64,000 nt of DNA, from assembly GCF_001651875.1 (NCBI RefSeq), contig NZ_LNQB01000083.1, positions 377,130 through 441,129 on the forward strand. The letters are read 5' to 3'. A program made the position numbers and the translations under genes. The DNA is from Sinorhizobium saheli (lineage in GTDB: Bacteria; Pseudomonadota; Alphaproteobacteria; Rhizobiales; Rhizobiaceae). Shown piece after piece: positions 54,474-62,711 of this stretch. The notes beneath the pieces were generated by a model, which ran no database searches, was not told the DNA's origin, and saw only the letters and a list, made by a program, of their open reading frames with translations. Numbering within the stretch: position 1 is the first letter of the stretch; every line of letters begins with the position of its first letter.

Positions 54474-55337
54474 TCAGTCTCCGAGTAGCTGGCGATCGTC
54501 GCCGTCCCTGTGCACGACGAGCTGCTGCTTGATCCGCCGGAGCGTCGCCGTCGCCTGCGGCTGGACGCGGTAGGCGACGAGGCTCGCGACGATATCGAGC
54601 AGCGCCACATAGGCGATGCGGGTGGAGGTCGGTCGATAGATGTTGTTGCCTTCCGGCAGGTCGACCGGAACGGTGATATCGGCGGCGCCGGCGACGGGAC
54701 TGCCGCTCTGCGTCAACGCGATCGTCGGCACCTGTGCCTCGCGGGCGAGCGTGAAGGCGCGCACCAGTTCCGTGTTGCGGCCCGAAAACGACGAGCCGAT
54801 GATGACATCGGCGGGCCTGGCCGCCGCCGCCATCATCAACTGCATGCTGTGGTCGGAACTGGCGGTGATGCGCAGCCCCAGGCGGAACAGCCGGTTCTGC
54901 AATTCCCCGGCGATCATCGAGGAATTGCCGCCGGAACCGAAGGCGTAGATCATTTCCGCCTGCGCCAGCCGGTCGGCCGCCTGCTCGATCGCCGCGAGGT
55001 CGAGCGAGCGGTGAAGCAGAAAGAGTGCGTTCTGCGCCTTGGTGATGATGTCCTGCGCCACGTCGCCGGGCTCCTGGCTCTTCGGCTCGGGCTTCAGGTA
55101 GCGCATGCCGATATACGGCGTGCGCGCCAGTCGAACCTTGAAGTCGGAAAAGCTTTCGCAGCCGAGCCGCCGGCAGAAGCGCGTGACCGTCGGCGGCGAG
55201 ACATCGGCCTTGGCCGCGAGCTCGATGATCGATGCATTGACGGCGAACTCGAAATCATTGAGCAGGATGTCGGCGATGCGGCTTTCAGATGGGGACAGCC
55301 GCCCCTTCTCCTCCTGCAAGGTCGCGAAAATATCCAT
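54474..55337 (-). CDS. RpiR-family transcriptional regulator with SIS domain
   Basis: A 287-residue regulator. The N-terminal RpiR helix-turn-helix covers about residues 1-77 (LSPSESRIADILL, then IIELAAKADVSPPTVTRFCRRLGCESFSDFKVRLA). The SIS phosphosugar-binding domain is at about 120-260 (IYAFGSGGNSSMIAGELQNRLFRLG, DVIIGSSFSGRNTELVRAF). Relatives include MurR (MurNAc-6-P) and regulators of amino-sugar uptake. It lies 20 bp after the RidA gene. It probably binds the near-palindromes at 55760-55774 and, further away, 63900-63914 and 63972-63986. Confidence 0.9.
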   Translation of the reverse strand: MDIFATLQEEKGRLSPSESRIADILLNDFEFAVNASIIELAAKADVSPPTVTRFCRRLGCESFSDFKVRLARTPYIGMRYLKPEPKSQEPGDVAQDIITKAQNALFLLHRSLDLAAIEQAADRLAQAEMIYAFGSGGNSSMIAGELQNRLFRLGLRITASSDHSMQLMMAAAARPADVIIGSSFSGRNTELVRAFTLAREAQVPTIALTQSGSPVAGAADITVPVDLPEGNNIYRPTSTRIAYVALLDIVASLVAYRVQPQATATLRRIKQQLVVHRDGDDRQLLGD

Positions 55338-55357
55338 CGAACGGCGCCCCTCTTCCC

Positions 55358-55747
55358 TCAGGCGTCCTTCGGCTTGTAGGCGACGCAGTCGATCTCCACC
55401 TTGCAGTCGACCATCATGGAAGATTGCACGCAGGCGCGTGCCGGTGGATGAGCTCCGAAATATTCCTGATAGATCCTGTTGAAGCTCCAGAAATCGCGCG
55501 GATCGTCCAGCCAGACGCCAACTCTTACCACGTGCTCGACACCGTAGCCGGCCTCCTTCAAAATGGCCAGAACATTGCCGATCGCCTTGTGCGTCTGCAC
55601 CACGATGTTGCCGTCGATGACCTCGCCATTTTCCATCGCCACCTGTCCGGAGACGTGGAGCCAGCCGCCCGCCTCGACGGCACGCGCGAATGGCAGTGCT
55701 TTTCCGCCCGCGCCAGCCTGTTCGGCGCCATAGCGTTTGATCGACAT
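55358..55747 (-). CDS. RidA (YjgF/YER057c) family protein
   Basis: A 129-residue RidA-superfamily protein. The conserved arginine R104 in PPARACVQSSMM, needed for imine or enamine deamination in RidA, is present, and VSGQVAMENGEV near residue 32 matches the family. Conserved positions fit, but it may belong to an Rid2-7 subgroup rather than archetypal RidA. As first gene of a catabolic operon it may clear reactive enamines made by amino-sugar or amino-acid enzymes. The promoter upstream contains a candidate RpiR site. Confidence 0.88.
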   Translation of the reverse strand: MSIKRYGAEQAGAGGKALPFARAVEAGGWLHVSGQVAMENGEVIDGNIVVQTHKAIGNVLAILKEAGYGVEHVVRVGVWLDDPRDFWSFNRIYQEYFGAHPPARACVQSSMMVDCKVEIDCVAYKPKDA

Positions 55748-55759
55748 GAGAGCCTTCTC

Positions 55760-55774
55760 TGCAAATTATTTTCT
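55760..55774. promoter_or_regulatory. Candidate RpiR operator before the RidA operon
   Basis: The minus strand reads AGAAAATAATTTGCA, close to CGAAAATAAATTACG (63900-63914) and TGAAAATGAATTTCA (63972-63986). Together they suggest a NGAAAATRAWTTNCR pattern. A weaker relative, TGAAAAGAATTTAAA, lies at 55833-55847 before the divergent gene. Placed between the divergent starts, these could serve both directions. Confidence 0.5.
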
Positions 55775-55859
55775 TTATCCGTTGACAAGTCACCACAGAA
55801 CGCGGAATTTTGCCAGAGAAAATCCTGATTTATGAAAAGAATTTAAATCCGGCGGACAC

Positions 55860-56351
55860 ATGCGCGATCCCTTCCACAATCCCTTTCCCGCAGCGGACAC
55901 GGCCCGGCACTCGATCTGGGAAATGCTGGTGACGCGGGATATCGACGCCTTCCTGGCCGCCGACTGGTCGATGGTGGCCGGCGATTTCATCGAAGAGGGC
56001 TTCATCGGCATCGACGGAAGAGCGGAGACAAGCCCGGATGAATGGCGGCTGGCCTTCCCCTCGCTCGCCGCCTATCGTGACGAGTGGCTGCGCCAGGCGC
56101 GCGACTTCGCCGGGGAGTCCTTTGCCGAGGATCCAAGGGCGGCGATTTTCAAGACCACCAGGCTCGAGGACATCGAAATCAATGGGGAGCGCGCGCTTGC
56201 CCGCAAGAAGTTCGACGGGGGCCTCAGGAAATCGGACGGCACTTTCGTCGCCATGAAGTGGCAGACGGTCTATTATTGCCGCTTGCAGGAAGGCCGCTGG
56301 AAGATCTGCGGCTTCACCGGCTATCTCCCGAACCCGATGGGGTCGAACTGA
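55860..56351 (+). CDS. NTF2-like (SnoaL-type) protein of unknown function
   Basis: A 163-residue soluble protein. Its pattern (IWEMLVTRDIDAFLAADWSMVAGDF, AYRDEWLRQAR, then FVAMKWQTVYYCRLQEGRWKICGFTGYLP at the end) fits the NTF2-like fold of small ligand-binding or hydrolytic proteins. There is no signal peptide. It is divergent from the RidA operon and stops one base before a second M81 gene, so the two form an operon. A TTGACA at 55782-55787 may be its promoter's upstream box. The function is unknown. Confidence 0.7.
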   Translation: MRDPFHNPFPAADTARHSIWEMLVTRDIDAFLAADWSMVAGDFIEEGFIGIDGRAETSPDEWRLAFPSLAAYRDEWLRQARDFAGESFAEDPRAAIFKTTRLEDIEINGERALARKKFDGGLRKSDGTFVAMKWQTVYYCRLQEGRWKICGFTGYLPNPMGSN

Positions 56352-56352
56352 G

Positions 56353-57834
56353 GTGAAGGGAAAGCCATTGCGCATCTTCACCGCGGCGCTCGCGACCGAA
56401 ACCAACACCTTCTCCCCGATCTGCATCGACCGGCGCGCCTTCGAGGCCTCGCTCTACGCGCCGCCCGGCAAGCATCCGCAAACGCCGACGCTCTGCACCG
56501 CGCCGATCACCGTCGGCCGGCGCGTGGCGGCGAAAAAGGGCTGGCAACTGATCGAGGGCACGGCCGCCTGGGCGGACCCGGCCGGCCTCGTCAACCGGCA
56601 GACCTACGAAGACCTGCGTGACGAGATTCTCGGTCAACTCCGCGCAGCGCTGCCCATCGATGCCGTCGTTCTCGGCCTGCACGGGGCGATGGTCGCGGAC
56701 GGATACGAGGATACCGAAGGCGACCTGCTTCAGCGCGTGCGCGAGATCGTCGGTCCGGAGGTGCTCGTCTGCGCCGAACTCGACCCGCACAGCCACCTCA
56801 CTGAGAAAAGAGTCGCGGCAGCGGATTTCTTCGTCTTCTTCAAGGAATTTCCGCATACGGATTTCGTCGATCGCGCCGAAGACCTCTGGCGGATCGCGGT
56901 CGACACGCTCGAGGGTCGGGCCACACCGGTGATGTCGATTTTCGATTGCCGCATGATCGACGTCTTCCCGACATCGCGCGAGCCGATGCGCAGCTTCGTC
57001 GACAAGCTCGTGCGACTGGAACGGGACGACCCCGATCTGCTGTCGCTCTCGGTCGTGCACGGCTTCATGGCCGGCGACGTGCCGGAGATGGGCACGAGGA
57101 TGCTCGTCGTCACCAACGGCAAGGCCGAGAAAGGCGAGGCGCTCGCCCGCGAATTGGGACTCGAGCTCTTCGCCGGACGCGGCACCTATCGCATGCCGGA
57201 AATCGACGAGCGCCGGGCCGTCGCGCAAGCGATCGCTGCGCCGGCAGGCCCGGTGGTGATCGCCGACATGTGGGACAATCCGGGCGGCGGCACGGCGGGC
57301 GATGCCACCGTGGTGCTGGAAGAGCTGCTCGCCAACAACGCCACCGATGCGGCGATCGGCACCATCTGGGACCCGATGGCCGTACAGATCTGCATGGCCG
57401 CCGGCGAAGGGGCGGAAATCCCCTTGCGCTTCGGCGCGAAGTCGGCGCCCGACACCGGCCGGCCGATCGACGGCATCGTCAGGGTCGTCAGGCTCGTGCG
57501 CAATGCCGAGATGCGCTTCGGAGAAAGCTTCGCCCCCTTCGGCGATGCCGCGCATATCAAGTTCCGCGGCATCGACATCATCCTGAACACGACGCGCGCC
57601 CAGAGCTTCGACCCCAGCCTTTTCTCGGTCATGGGCATCGACCCGCTGTCGAAGAAGATCCTCGTGATCAAATCCACCAACCACTTCTTCGCTTCGTTCT
57701 CGAAGATCGCCTCCGAGATCATCTATTGCTCGGCGGGAACCCCCTACCCCAACGACCCGGCGAGGACGCCCTATCGGCGGGCAAGACGCGACATCTGGCC
57801 GATGGTCGCCGACCCGCATGGGGCGGAGCGCTGA
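56353..57834 (+). CDS. M81-family (MlrC-like) metallohydrolase, copy 2
   Basis: A 493-residue protein with the M81 landmarks: LRIFTAALATETNTFSP (6-22), GLHGAMVADGYEDTEGDLL, CAELDPHSHLTEKRV, FKEFPHTDFVDRAEDLW and ADMWDNPGGGTAGDATVVLEELL. It differs strongly from copy 1 (50289-51722), so it is not a recent duplicate. I annotate GTG 56353, one base after the previous stop. TTG 56368, which starts at the conserved strand with GAAGGGA upstream, is a serious alternative. Substrate probably has an amide or peptide bond; this is inference from MlrC. Confidence 0.86.
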   Translation: MKGKPLRIFTAALATETNTFSPICIDRRAFEASLYAPPGKHPQTPTLCTAPITVGRRVAAKKGWQLIEGTAAWADPAGLVNRQTYEDLRDEILGQLRAALPIDAVVLGLHGAMVADGYEDTEGDLLQRVREIVGPEVLVCAELDPHSHLTEKRVAAADFFVFFKEFPHTDFVDRAEDLWRIAVDTLEGRATPVMSIFDCRMIDVFPTSREPMRSFVDKLVRLERDDPDLLSLSVVHGFMAGDVPEMGTRMLVVTNGKAEKGEALARELGLELFAGRGTYRMPEIDERRAVAQAIAAPAGPVVIADMWDNPGGGTAGDATVVLEELLANNATDAAIGTIWDPMAVQICMAAGEGAEIPLRFGAKSAPDTGRPIDGIVRVVRLVRNAEMRFGESFAPFGDAAHIKFRGIDIILNTTRAQSFDPSLFSVMGIDPLSKKILVIKSTNHFFASFSKIASEIIYCSAGTPYPNDPARTPYRRARRDIWPMVADPHGAER

Positions 57835-57891
57835 GGGCTTGAGGATCGCCCCTGACGTGCAGAATCTCAATGGTTTAAAGAGCTCCGCCCC

Positions 57892-57996
57892 CTCCCCGCA
57901 CGCGGCCGCACGCGGGGAGAGGGAGTCGAGCGGCGCCGCGACTCTCCTTCGCCCCGCTTGCGGGGAGAAGGTGGCCGGCAGGCCGGATGAGGGGCG
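57892..57996. repeat. Composite palindromic intergenic repeat, copy 2
   Basis: Three hairpins in a row: CTCCCCGC/GCGGGGAG (57892-57919), GAGTCG/CGACTC (57923-57944) and CCTTCGCCCCGC/GCGGGGAGAAGG (57946-57971, one mismatch). The tail CCGGCAGGCCGGATGAGGGG is shared with the copy at 14665-14716. It lies between convergent genes. Confidence 0.75.
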
Positions 57997-58012
57997 ATCG
58001 CGCGTCCGCCAG

Positions 58013-58513
58013 TCAATTGACGATGCGCTTCGCCATCAGCACATCGTCGACTTCCCGGCCGTCACGAATGCAGCCGCCCGGGATGCGGCCAATTTCGGTA
58101 AAGCCCATCCGCTGATAGAACCGGATCGCAGCCTCATTCTCCGCGCTTGCGGCAAGCTCCAGCTGCCGGACGCCGATCTCTCGCGCATGATCCGTGGCGG
58201 CGTCCAGGAGACGCGAGGCGAGGCCGCTGCCGCGCAAGTCGCGGCGTACATAGACCATGACCAGCGTCGCGCGGTGCGCCATTTTGCTCGGCCGCTGGCG
58301 CAGCAGGCCCATGAGGCCGACCGGGACCTCGTCATCAAGGGCCACGAAGACGGGATTGTCGAGCATCCGCCGCCGCCATTCGTCCTCCGGCAGGCTTTCC
58401 CAATCTTCGGCACTGCTGGCAAAGGAATCGGGTTCGGCCCTGAGCGATTCCAGCCGGATAGCACGAAAGGTGTCGAGATCGCCGAGACCGAGCAGCCGGA
58501 TGGTTGCAGCCAT
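58013..58513 (-). CDS. GNAT-family N-acetyltransferase
   Basis: A 166-residue acetyltransferase. The acetyl-CoA loop is VRRDLRGSGLASRLLDAA (about residues 97-114), with MVYVRRDLR as strand 4 and AIRFYQRMGFTEIGRIPGG as the C-terminal motif. ATG 58513 lies two bases after the ATPase stop; the longer frame runs into that gene. It is the last gene of the sugar-transporter operon and may acetylate an amino sugar or the imported compound, but GNAT substrates cannot be read from sequence. Confidence 0.87.
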   Translation of the reverse strand: MAATIRLLGLGDLDTFRAIRLESLRAEPDSFASSAEDWESLPEDEWRRRMLDNPVFVALDDEVPVGLMGLLRQRPSKMAHRATLVMVYVRRDLRGSGLASRLLDAATDHAREIGVRQLELAASAENEAAIRFYQRMGFTEIGRIPGGCIRDGREVDDVLMAKRIVN

Positions 58514-58515
58514 GA

Positions 58516-59649
58516 TCAAGCCACCGCCGGATCGAACAGGCTCATGTCGAGGTCCGTCATCTTCACCCGACGCTCGAACGCGGTGCCGTTTTCGTCGAAG
58601 AGGTGGCAATCGCCGGCGCGGATGCCGGTCAGGACCTGCTGGTCGGCGCGGATGGCGATATTCCCCGGCAGCATGGCGCAATAGTTCTCGCCTTCACCGC
58701 CAAGCGAAGCATAGGCAACGGTGTGCGCGCCTAGGCGCTCGATCACCGAGGGCGTCACCGTCAGCGTCAGGTCGGCGGCGCCCGTCTGGACGTGCTCGGG
58801 CCGGACCCCGAGCGTCAGCGTGCGGCCGGCCATGCTGCCGCGCGGGACGACCGGAATGCGTGCGGTGTGACCGCGATAGTCGACCTCAACCCCGGCATCG
58901 TTCACGCCGGTGCAGACGACCGGAAGGAAATTCATCTTGGGATGGCCGATGAAGCCGGCGACGAAGACATTGGCCGGCTTGTGGTAGAGTTCGAGCGGCG
59001 CTCCCGTCTGGGCGATCTCACCGGCATTCAGAACGACGATCCGGTCCGCCATCGTCATCGCCTCGACTTGGTCGTGCGTGACGTAGATCATCGTCGCCTT
59101 CAACTGCCGGTGCAGTTTCGCAAGCTCGATGCGCATGTCGGCACGCAGCGCCGCGTCCAAGTTCGAGAGCGGCTCGTCGAAGAGGAAGATCTTGGGCTCG
59201 CGCACGATCGCCCGGCCGATCGCCACGCGCTGGCGCTGGCCGCCCGACAGCATGCCCGGTTTCTGCTGCAGGCGCTGGTCGAGATGCAGGATGCGTGCTG
59301 CATGCTCGACCCTGGCCTTGAGCTTATCCTCAGGCATCTTCTCGACCCTGAGCGGAAAAGCGATGTTCTCGAATACGCTCATATGCGGATAAAGCGCATA
59401 GGACTGGAAGACCATGGCGATGCCGCGCTTTACCGGCGGCAGGTCGTTGACGCGCTTGCCGTCGATGACGATGTCGCCCGCCGTCGTCTCGTCGAGGCCG
59501 GCGATCATCCGCAAAAGCGTGGACTTGCCGCAGCCGGAGGGGCCGACGAAGACGACGAACTCGCCGTTCTGCACCTCGAGCTCGATGCCCTTCAGCACCT
59601 CGTAGGTGCCGTAGAATTTCTGAACCTTGCTGAGTTTGAGCTGTCCCAA
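58516..59649 (-). CDS. Sugar ABC transporter ATPase, UgpC/MalK type
   Basis: A 377-residue ATPase. Walker A GPSGCGKST is near residue 37, signature [15 protein letters not shown] near 134, Walker B IFLFDEPLSNLDA, and switch histidine in YVTHDQVEAM. The C-terminal TOBE regulatory domain (about 240-360) is present, as in MalK/UgpC subunits that can serve several CUT1 transporters. It follows the binding-protein gene by 61 bp and completes the importer. The annotation ugpC is often given to this group, but glycerol-3-phosphate is not supported here. Confidence 0.92.
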   Translation of the reverse strand: MGQLKLSKVQKFYGTYEVLKGIELEVQNGEFVVFVGPSGCGKSTLLRMIAGLDETTAGDIVIDGKRVNDLPPVKRGIAMVFQSYALYPHMSVFENIAFPLRVEKMPEDKLKARVEHAARILHLDQRLQQKPGMLSGGQRQRVAIGRAIVREPKIFLFDEPLSNLDAALRADMRIELAKLHRQLKATMIYVTHDQVEAMTMADRIVVLNAGEIAQTGAPLELYHKPANVFVAGFIGHPKMNFLPVVCTGVNDAGVEVDYRGHTARIPVVPRGSMAGRTLTLGVRPEHVQTGAADLTLTVTPSVIERLGAHTVAYASLGGEGENYCAMLPGNIAIRADQQVLTGIRAGDCHLFDENGTAFERRVKMTDLDMSLFDPAVA

Positions 59650-59710
59650 GAACTGTCTCCGGCAACACAGGAGGGGACCGCGAGCCGTCCCGCTCGCGGT
59701 CCCTATCGGT

Positions 59711-60925
59711 TTACTTATACTGCTCGAGGTCGGCGGCCGCCTTCTTCAAGGCGTCGGCCGGCTCGGCCTTGCCGGTGACGACCGACTGGACCATTTCGAT
59801 CATGGTATTCTGCAGGCCCTTGTAGTCGGTGAAAAGCGGCTCCGGCCCGCCGAAGGAAATGCCGTCGATGAACGGCTTCCAATAGGGATTGGCGGCGACC
59901 ATCTCGTCGACGGCCTTGCCCGGACGCAGCGGCGTCAATCCTTCCTGTGCCTCGTAGATCGGCTGGTTCTCCGGATTGGTCAGGAACTTGGCGAACTCGA
60001 TCGCCTTTTCCTCGACGCCGGTGCCGCTGAAGACGGCAAGGCTGTCGGTGATCAGGAGCGTGCCCGGACCCTTGGCGCTCGGACCGAGCGGCAGCGGCGC
60101 GACGCCCCATTCGATCTTGGTTTCCTTCAAGCGGTTCACCGCGCCGACCGACGCATGGATCATGCCGAGCTTGCCGTCGAGGAAGATCGCACGCACCTCG
60201 TTCTGCTCGTAGGAGGTCGGGCCCTCCTCGGCATAGGGCGTGATGTCCTTCAGCGCCGTCAGCGCCTCGAGGTTCTCCTTGCTGTCGAGGGTGATGTTGC
60301 CTTCGGCGTCGATCACCGAACCGTTGTTCGTGTAAACCCAGTGCAGGAACTGGTGCATCGTGTTGTCGAAGGTCTTGGCGACCACGCCGAAACCCGGAAT
60401 GCCGGTCTTCTCCTTGATGATCCTGGCGTATTCGAGCTCCTCCGCCCAGGTCTGCGGCGGCTTTTCCGGGTCGAGACCGGCCTGCTTGAACAGCGCCTTG
60501 TTCCAATAGAGCGACTTGGTGGAGAAGGCGACCGGCACGCCCCATTGCTTGCCGTCGGACGTCACCGTGTCCATGATGTAGGGATAATAGGATTTCTTCT
60601 CCTCGTCCGTGAAGGGGATCGGCACGATCAGCTCGTTCTCGGCAAATTCCTTGAGCGTGCGCGAGCCGACATAGGCGAGCGCCACCGGCGTGCCGGAGGC
60701 GGCAAGCGTCGTCACCTTGTCCTGGCACTGGCCCCAGCCGACCACTTCCGAGGCGATCTTGTAGCCCGGATTGGCTTCCTCCCATTTCTTGATGAACTCG
60801 GCGTGCGCCGGCTGCATCTTGTCGCCGCAGGCGAGGAAGGTGATTTCGGTGTCGGCGAGCGCCGGCAGTGCGGTCGTGGCGAATAGCGCAAAAGTCCCGG
60901 CAATCAATGAGGCATGCTTTGTCAT
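59711..60925 (-). CDS. Sugar-binding periplasmic protein, SBP family 1
   Basis: A 404-residue solute-binding protein. The signal peptide covers residues 1-24 and ends in [36 protein letters not shown] starts the mature lobe, and [33 protein letters not shown] is the classic CUT1 signature. It is transcribed after the two permeases, 36 bp downstream of the second. The ligand is likely a di- or oligosaccharide or sugar derivative; aromatic residues near the pocket suit a sugar, but identity is unknown. Confidence 0.92.
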   Translation of the reverse strand: [404 protein letters not shown]

Positions 60926-60961
60926 GGTTATTCCCCTCGCTTGTGAAGCTCGTTGTTGCGG

Positions 60962-61819
60962 TTACTGTTTCACGGCGCCGGCGGTCAGGCCCGCGACGAG
61001 ATAGCGTTGCATCAGGAAGATGAGAATGACGGCCGGCGCGATGCCGACGAAGCTTGCCGCCATCAGTTCGTTCCAGATCACTTCCTGCCTGCCGAAATAG
61101 GCGTAGAGCCCGATCGGCAGCGGCATGTATTCGGTCTTCGAGTTGAAGGTCAGCGCAAAGATGAACTGCTGGGCATAGGAGCCGATGAAGGTGGTGATCG
61201 CGACCACGGTGATGCCGGGCATGGCGATCGGCAGGATCACCCGGCGCAGCGTGTAGAAATGGCTGGCGCCATCGACGAAGGCGGCCTCGTCGAGCTCGCG
61301 CGGGATGCGCATCATGTAGGTGCGCAGCAGCCAGATCGCCGACGGGATGAGAAAGGCGACGCCCGGCACGATCATCGCGAAATAGGTGTTGAGCACGCCC
61401 ATGCTGCGCATCAGCCGGAAGAGCGGGATGAGAAGCACGGCGCCGGAAAACATGTTGACCGCCAGGAAGGCCGCCAGCAACGCGCCGCTGCCGCGGAATT
61501 GGAAGCGGGCAAAGGCGTAAGCCGACGGCACCACCAGCACCAGCACCACCGCCGTGACGATGGTTGAGATGAAGAAGGAGTTGAAGATATAGCGGGCAAA
61601 GCCCGGCACGCTGACCCACATGGTGCGGTAGGCCTCGAAGGAGCCGTTCTCCGGCCAGAACCGGTAGGGCGAGGAAAACAGCAGCCCCAGCGGTTTCAAC
61701 GACACCGAGAAGCCTTCGACGAAGGGGGCAAGGATGAAGGCCAGGAAGACGAAGATGCCCGCATAGATGCCGACGAGTTCGTACCAGCGATAGCGGTTGA
61801 TCATGGCGGGCTGGCTCAT
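60962..61819 (-). CDS. Sugar ABC transporter permease, MalG-like
   Basis: A 285-residue CUT1 permease with about six helices. The ATPase-contact loop is IPRELDEAAFVDGASHFYTLRRVILPIAMPG (EAA motif), and it shows typical MalG topology with an N-terminal helix near 13-35. The ATG at 61819 overlaps the upstream permease stop by 4 bp; ATG 61804 is an alternative. It pairs with the next-upstream gene to form the channel. Confidence 0.92.
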   Translation of the reverse strand: MSQPAMINRYRWYELVGIYAGIFVFLAFILAPFVEGFSVSLKPLGLLFSSPYRFWPENGSFEAYRTMWVSVPGFARYIFNSFFISTIVTAVVLVLVVPSAYAFARFQFRGSGALLAAFLAVNMFSGAVLLIPLFRLMRSMGVLNTYFAMIVPGVAFLIPSAIWLLRTYMMRIPRELDEAAFVDGASHFYTLRRVILPIAMPGITVVAITTFIGSYAQQFIFALTFNSKTEYMPLPIGLYAYFGRQEVIWNELMAASFVGIAPAVILIFLMQRYLVAGLTAGAVKQ

Positions 61820-62700
61820 CGGCTTTCCCCGGAGGCGAGGCGATGGGTGACGCGGAAATAGACGATGCAGAAGATCGACAGGAAGATGCAGATGAGCACG
61901 GCCCGGGCGGCGCCCTCGCCGTATTTCTTCGAGCCGATCGCGGTCCGGTAGGTGTCGATGATCATCGTCGTCGTGTCGCCGTTCGGGCCGCCCTGGGTCA
62001 GGATCCAGATGATGTCGAAGGAGTTGAAGGTGGCGATCAGCGACAGCATCGACATGGTGATCATCGCCGGCACGAGCAGCGGCAGGGTGATGCGGCGGAA
62101 CCGGTAGAAGCGCCCTGCCCCGTCCGTCCAGGCGGCCTCGTAGAGGTCCTGCGGGATCGCCTGCATGGAGGCGAGCATATAGAGCGTCACCATCGGCACG
62201 CCGATCCAGACGTCGGTGATGATCGTCGCCCAGAAGGCGGTGGAGCCGTGGGCGAGGAAGGCGACGGGGCCATCGACGAGGCCCCAGTTCTGGAGCATGC
62301 CGGAGATCATCCCGAACTGGCCGTTATACATCCAGCCCCACATGAAGATGCCGATCGCCATCGGCACGATCCAGGGCGGCATGGTGAGCACGCGGAAGAG
62401 CGCCCGCCCGGGCACGGCGGCGTTGAGCATGACGGCGCCGAAGGTGCCGATGATCATCTTGATCGCCACCGAAAAGGCGGTCCAGACGAAGGTTCGGATG
62501 ATGACTTCGGCAAAGGTGGCGTTGAAGATCTTGTCGTAATTCGCCGTGCCGACCCATTTGGTGGTCTTCTTGAGCGAGGCATCGGTGAAGGAGAGGATGA
62601 GCGTATCGACCAGCGGATAGGCGACGATCACCGTCACATAGAGAACGGCTGGAAAGAGAAGGATCCAGGCGAAGACGACGGTGCTGCGCCGAACACTCAT
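61816..62700 (-). CDS. Sugar ABC transporter permease, MalF-like
   Basis: A 294-residue CUT1 permease. The N-terminal helix ILLFPAVLYVTVIVAYPLVDTLILSF and the EAA loop QDLYEAAWTDGAGRFYRFRRITLPLL are diagnostic, and FNSFDIIWILTQGGPNGDT marks the final helices. It lies 11 bp after the oxidoreductase gene and overlaps the MalG-like gene by 4 bp. Confidence 0.92.
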   Translation of the reverse strand: MSVRRSTVVFAWILLFPAVLYVTVIVAYPLVDTLILSFTDASLKKTTKWVGTANYDKIFNATFAEVIIRTFVWTAFSVAIKMIIGTFGAVMLNAAVPGRALFRVLTMPPWIVPMAIGIFMWGWMYNGQFGMISGMLQNWGLVDGPVAFLAHGSTAFWATIITDVWIGVPMVTLYMLASMQAIPQDLYEAAWTDGAGRFYRFRRITLPLLVPAMITMSMLSLIATFNSFDIIWILTQGGPNGDTTTMIIDTYRTAIGSKKYGEGAARAVLICIFLSIFCIVYFRVTHRLASGESR

Positions 62701-62711
62701 GCCCCTCCCCC

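Noticed and set aside
58516-59649. Naming the sugar importer ugp (glycerol-3-phosphate)
   Set aside because: Only the ATPase resembles UgpC, a subunit shared by many CUT1 systems; the binding protein and context point to a sugar.
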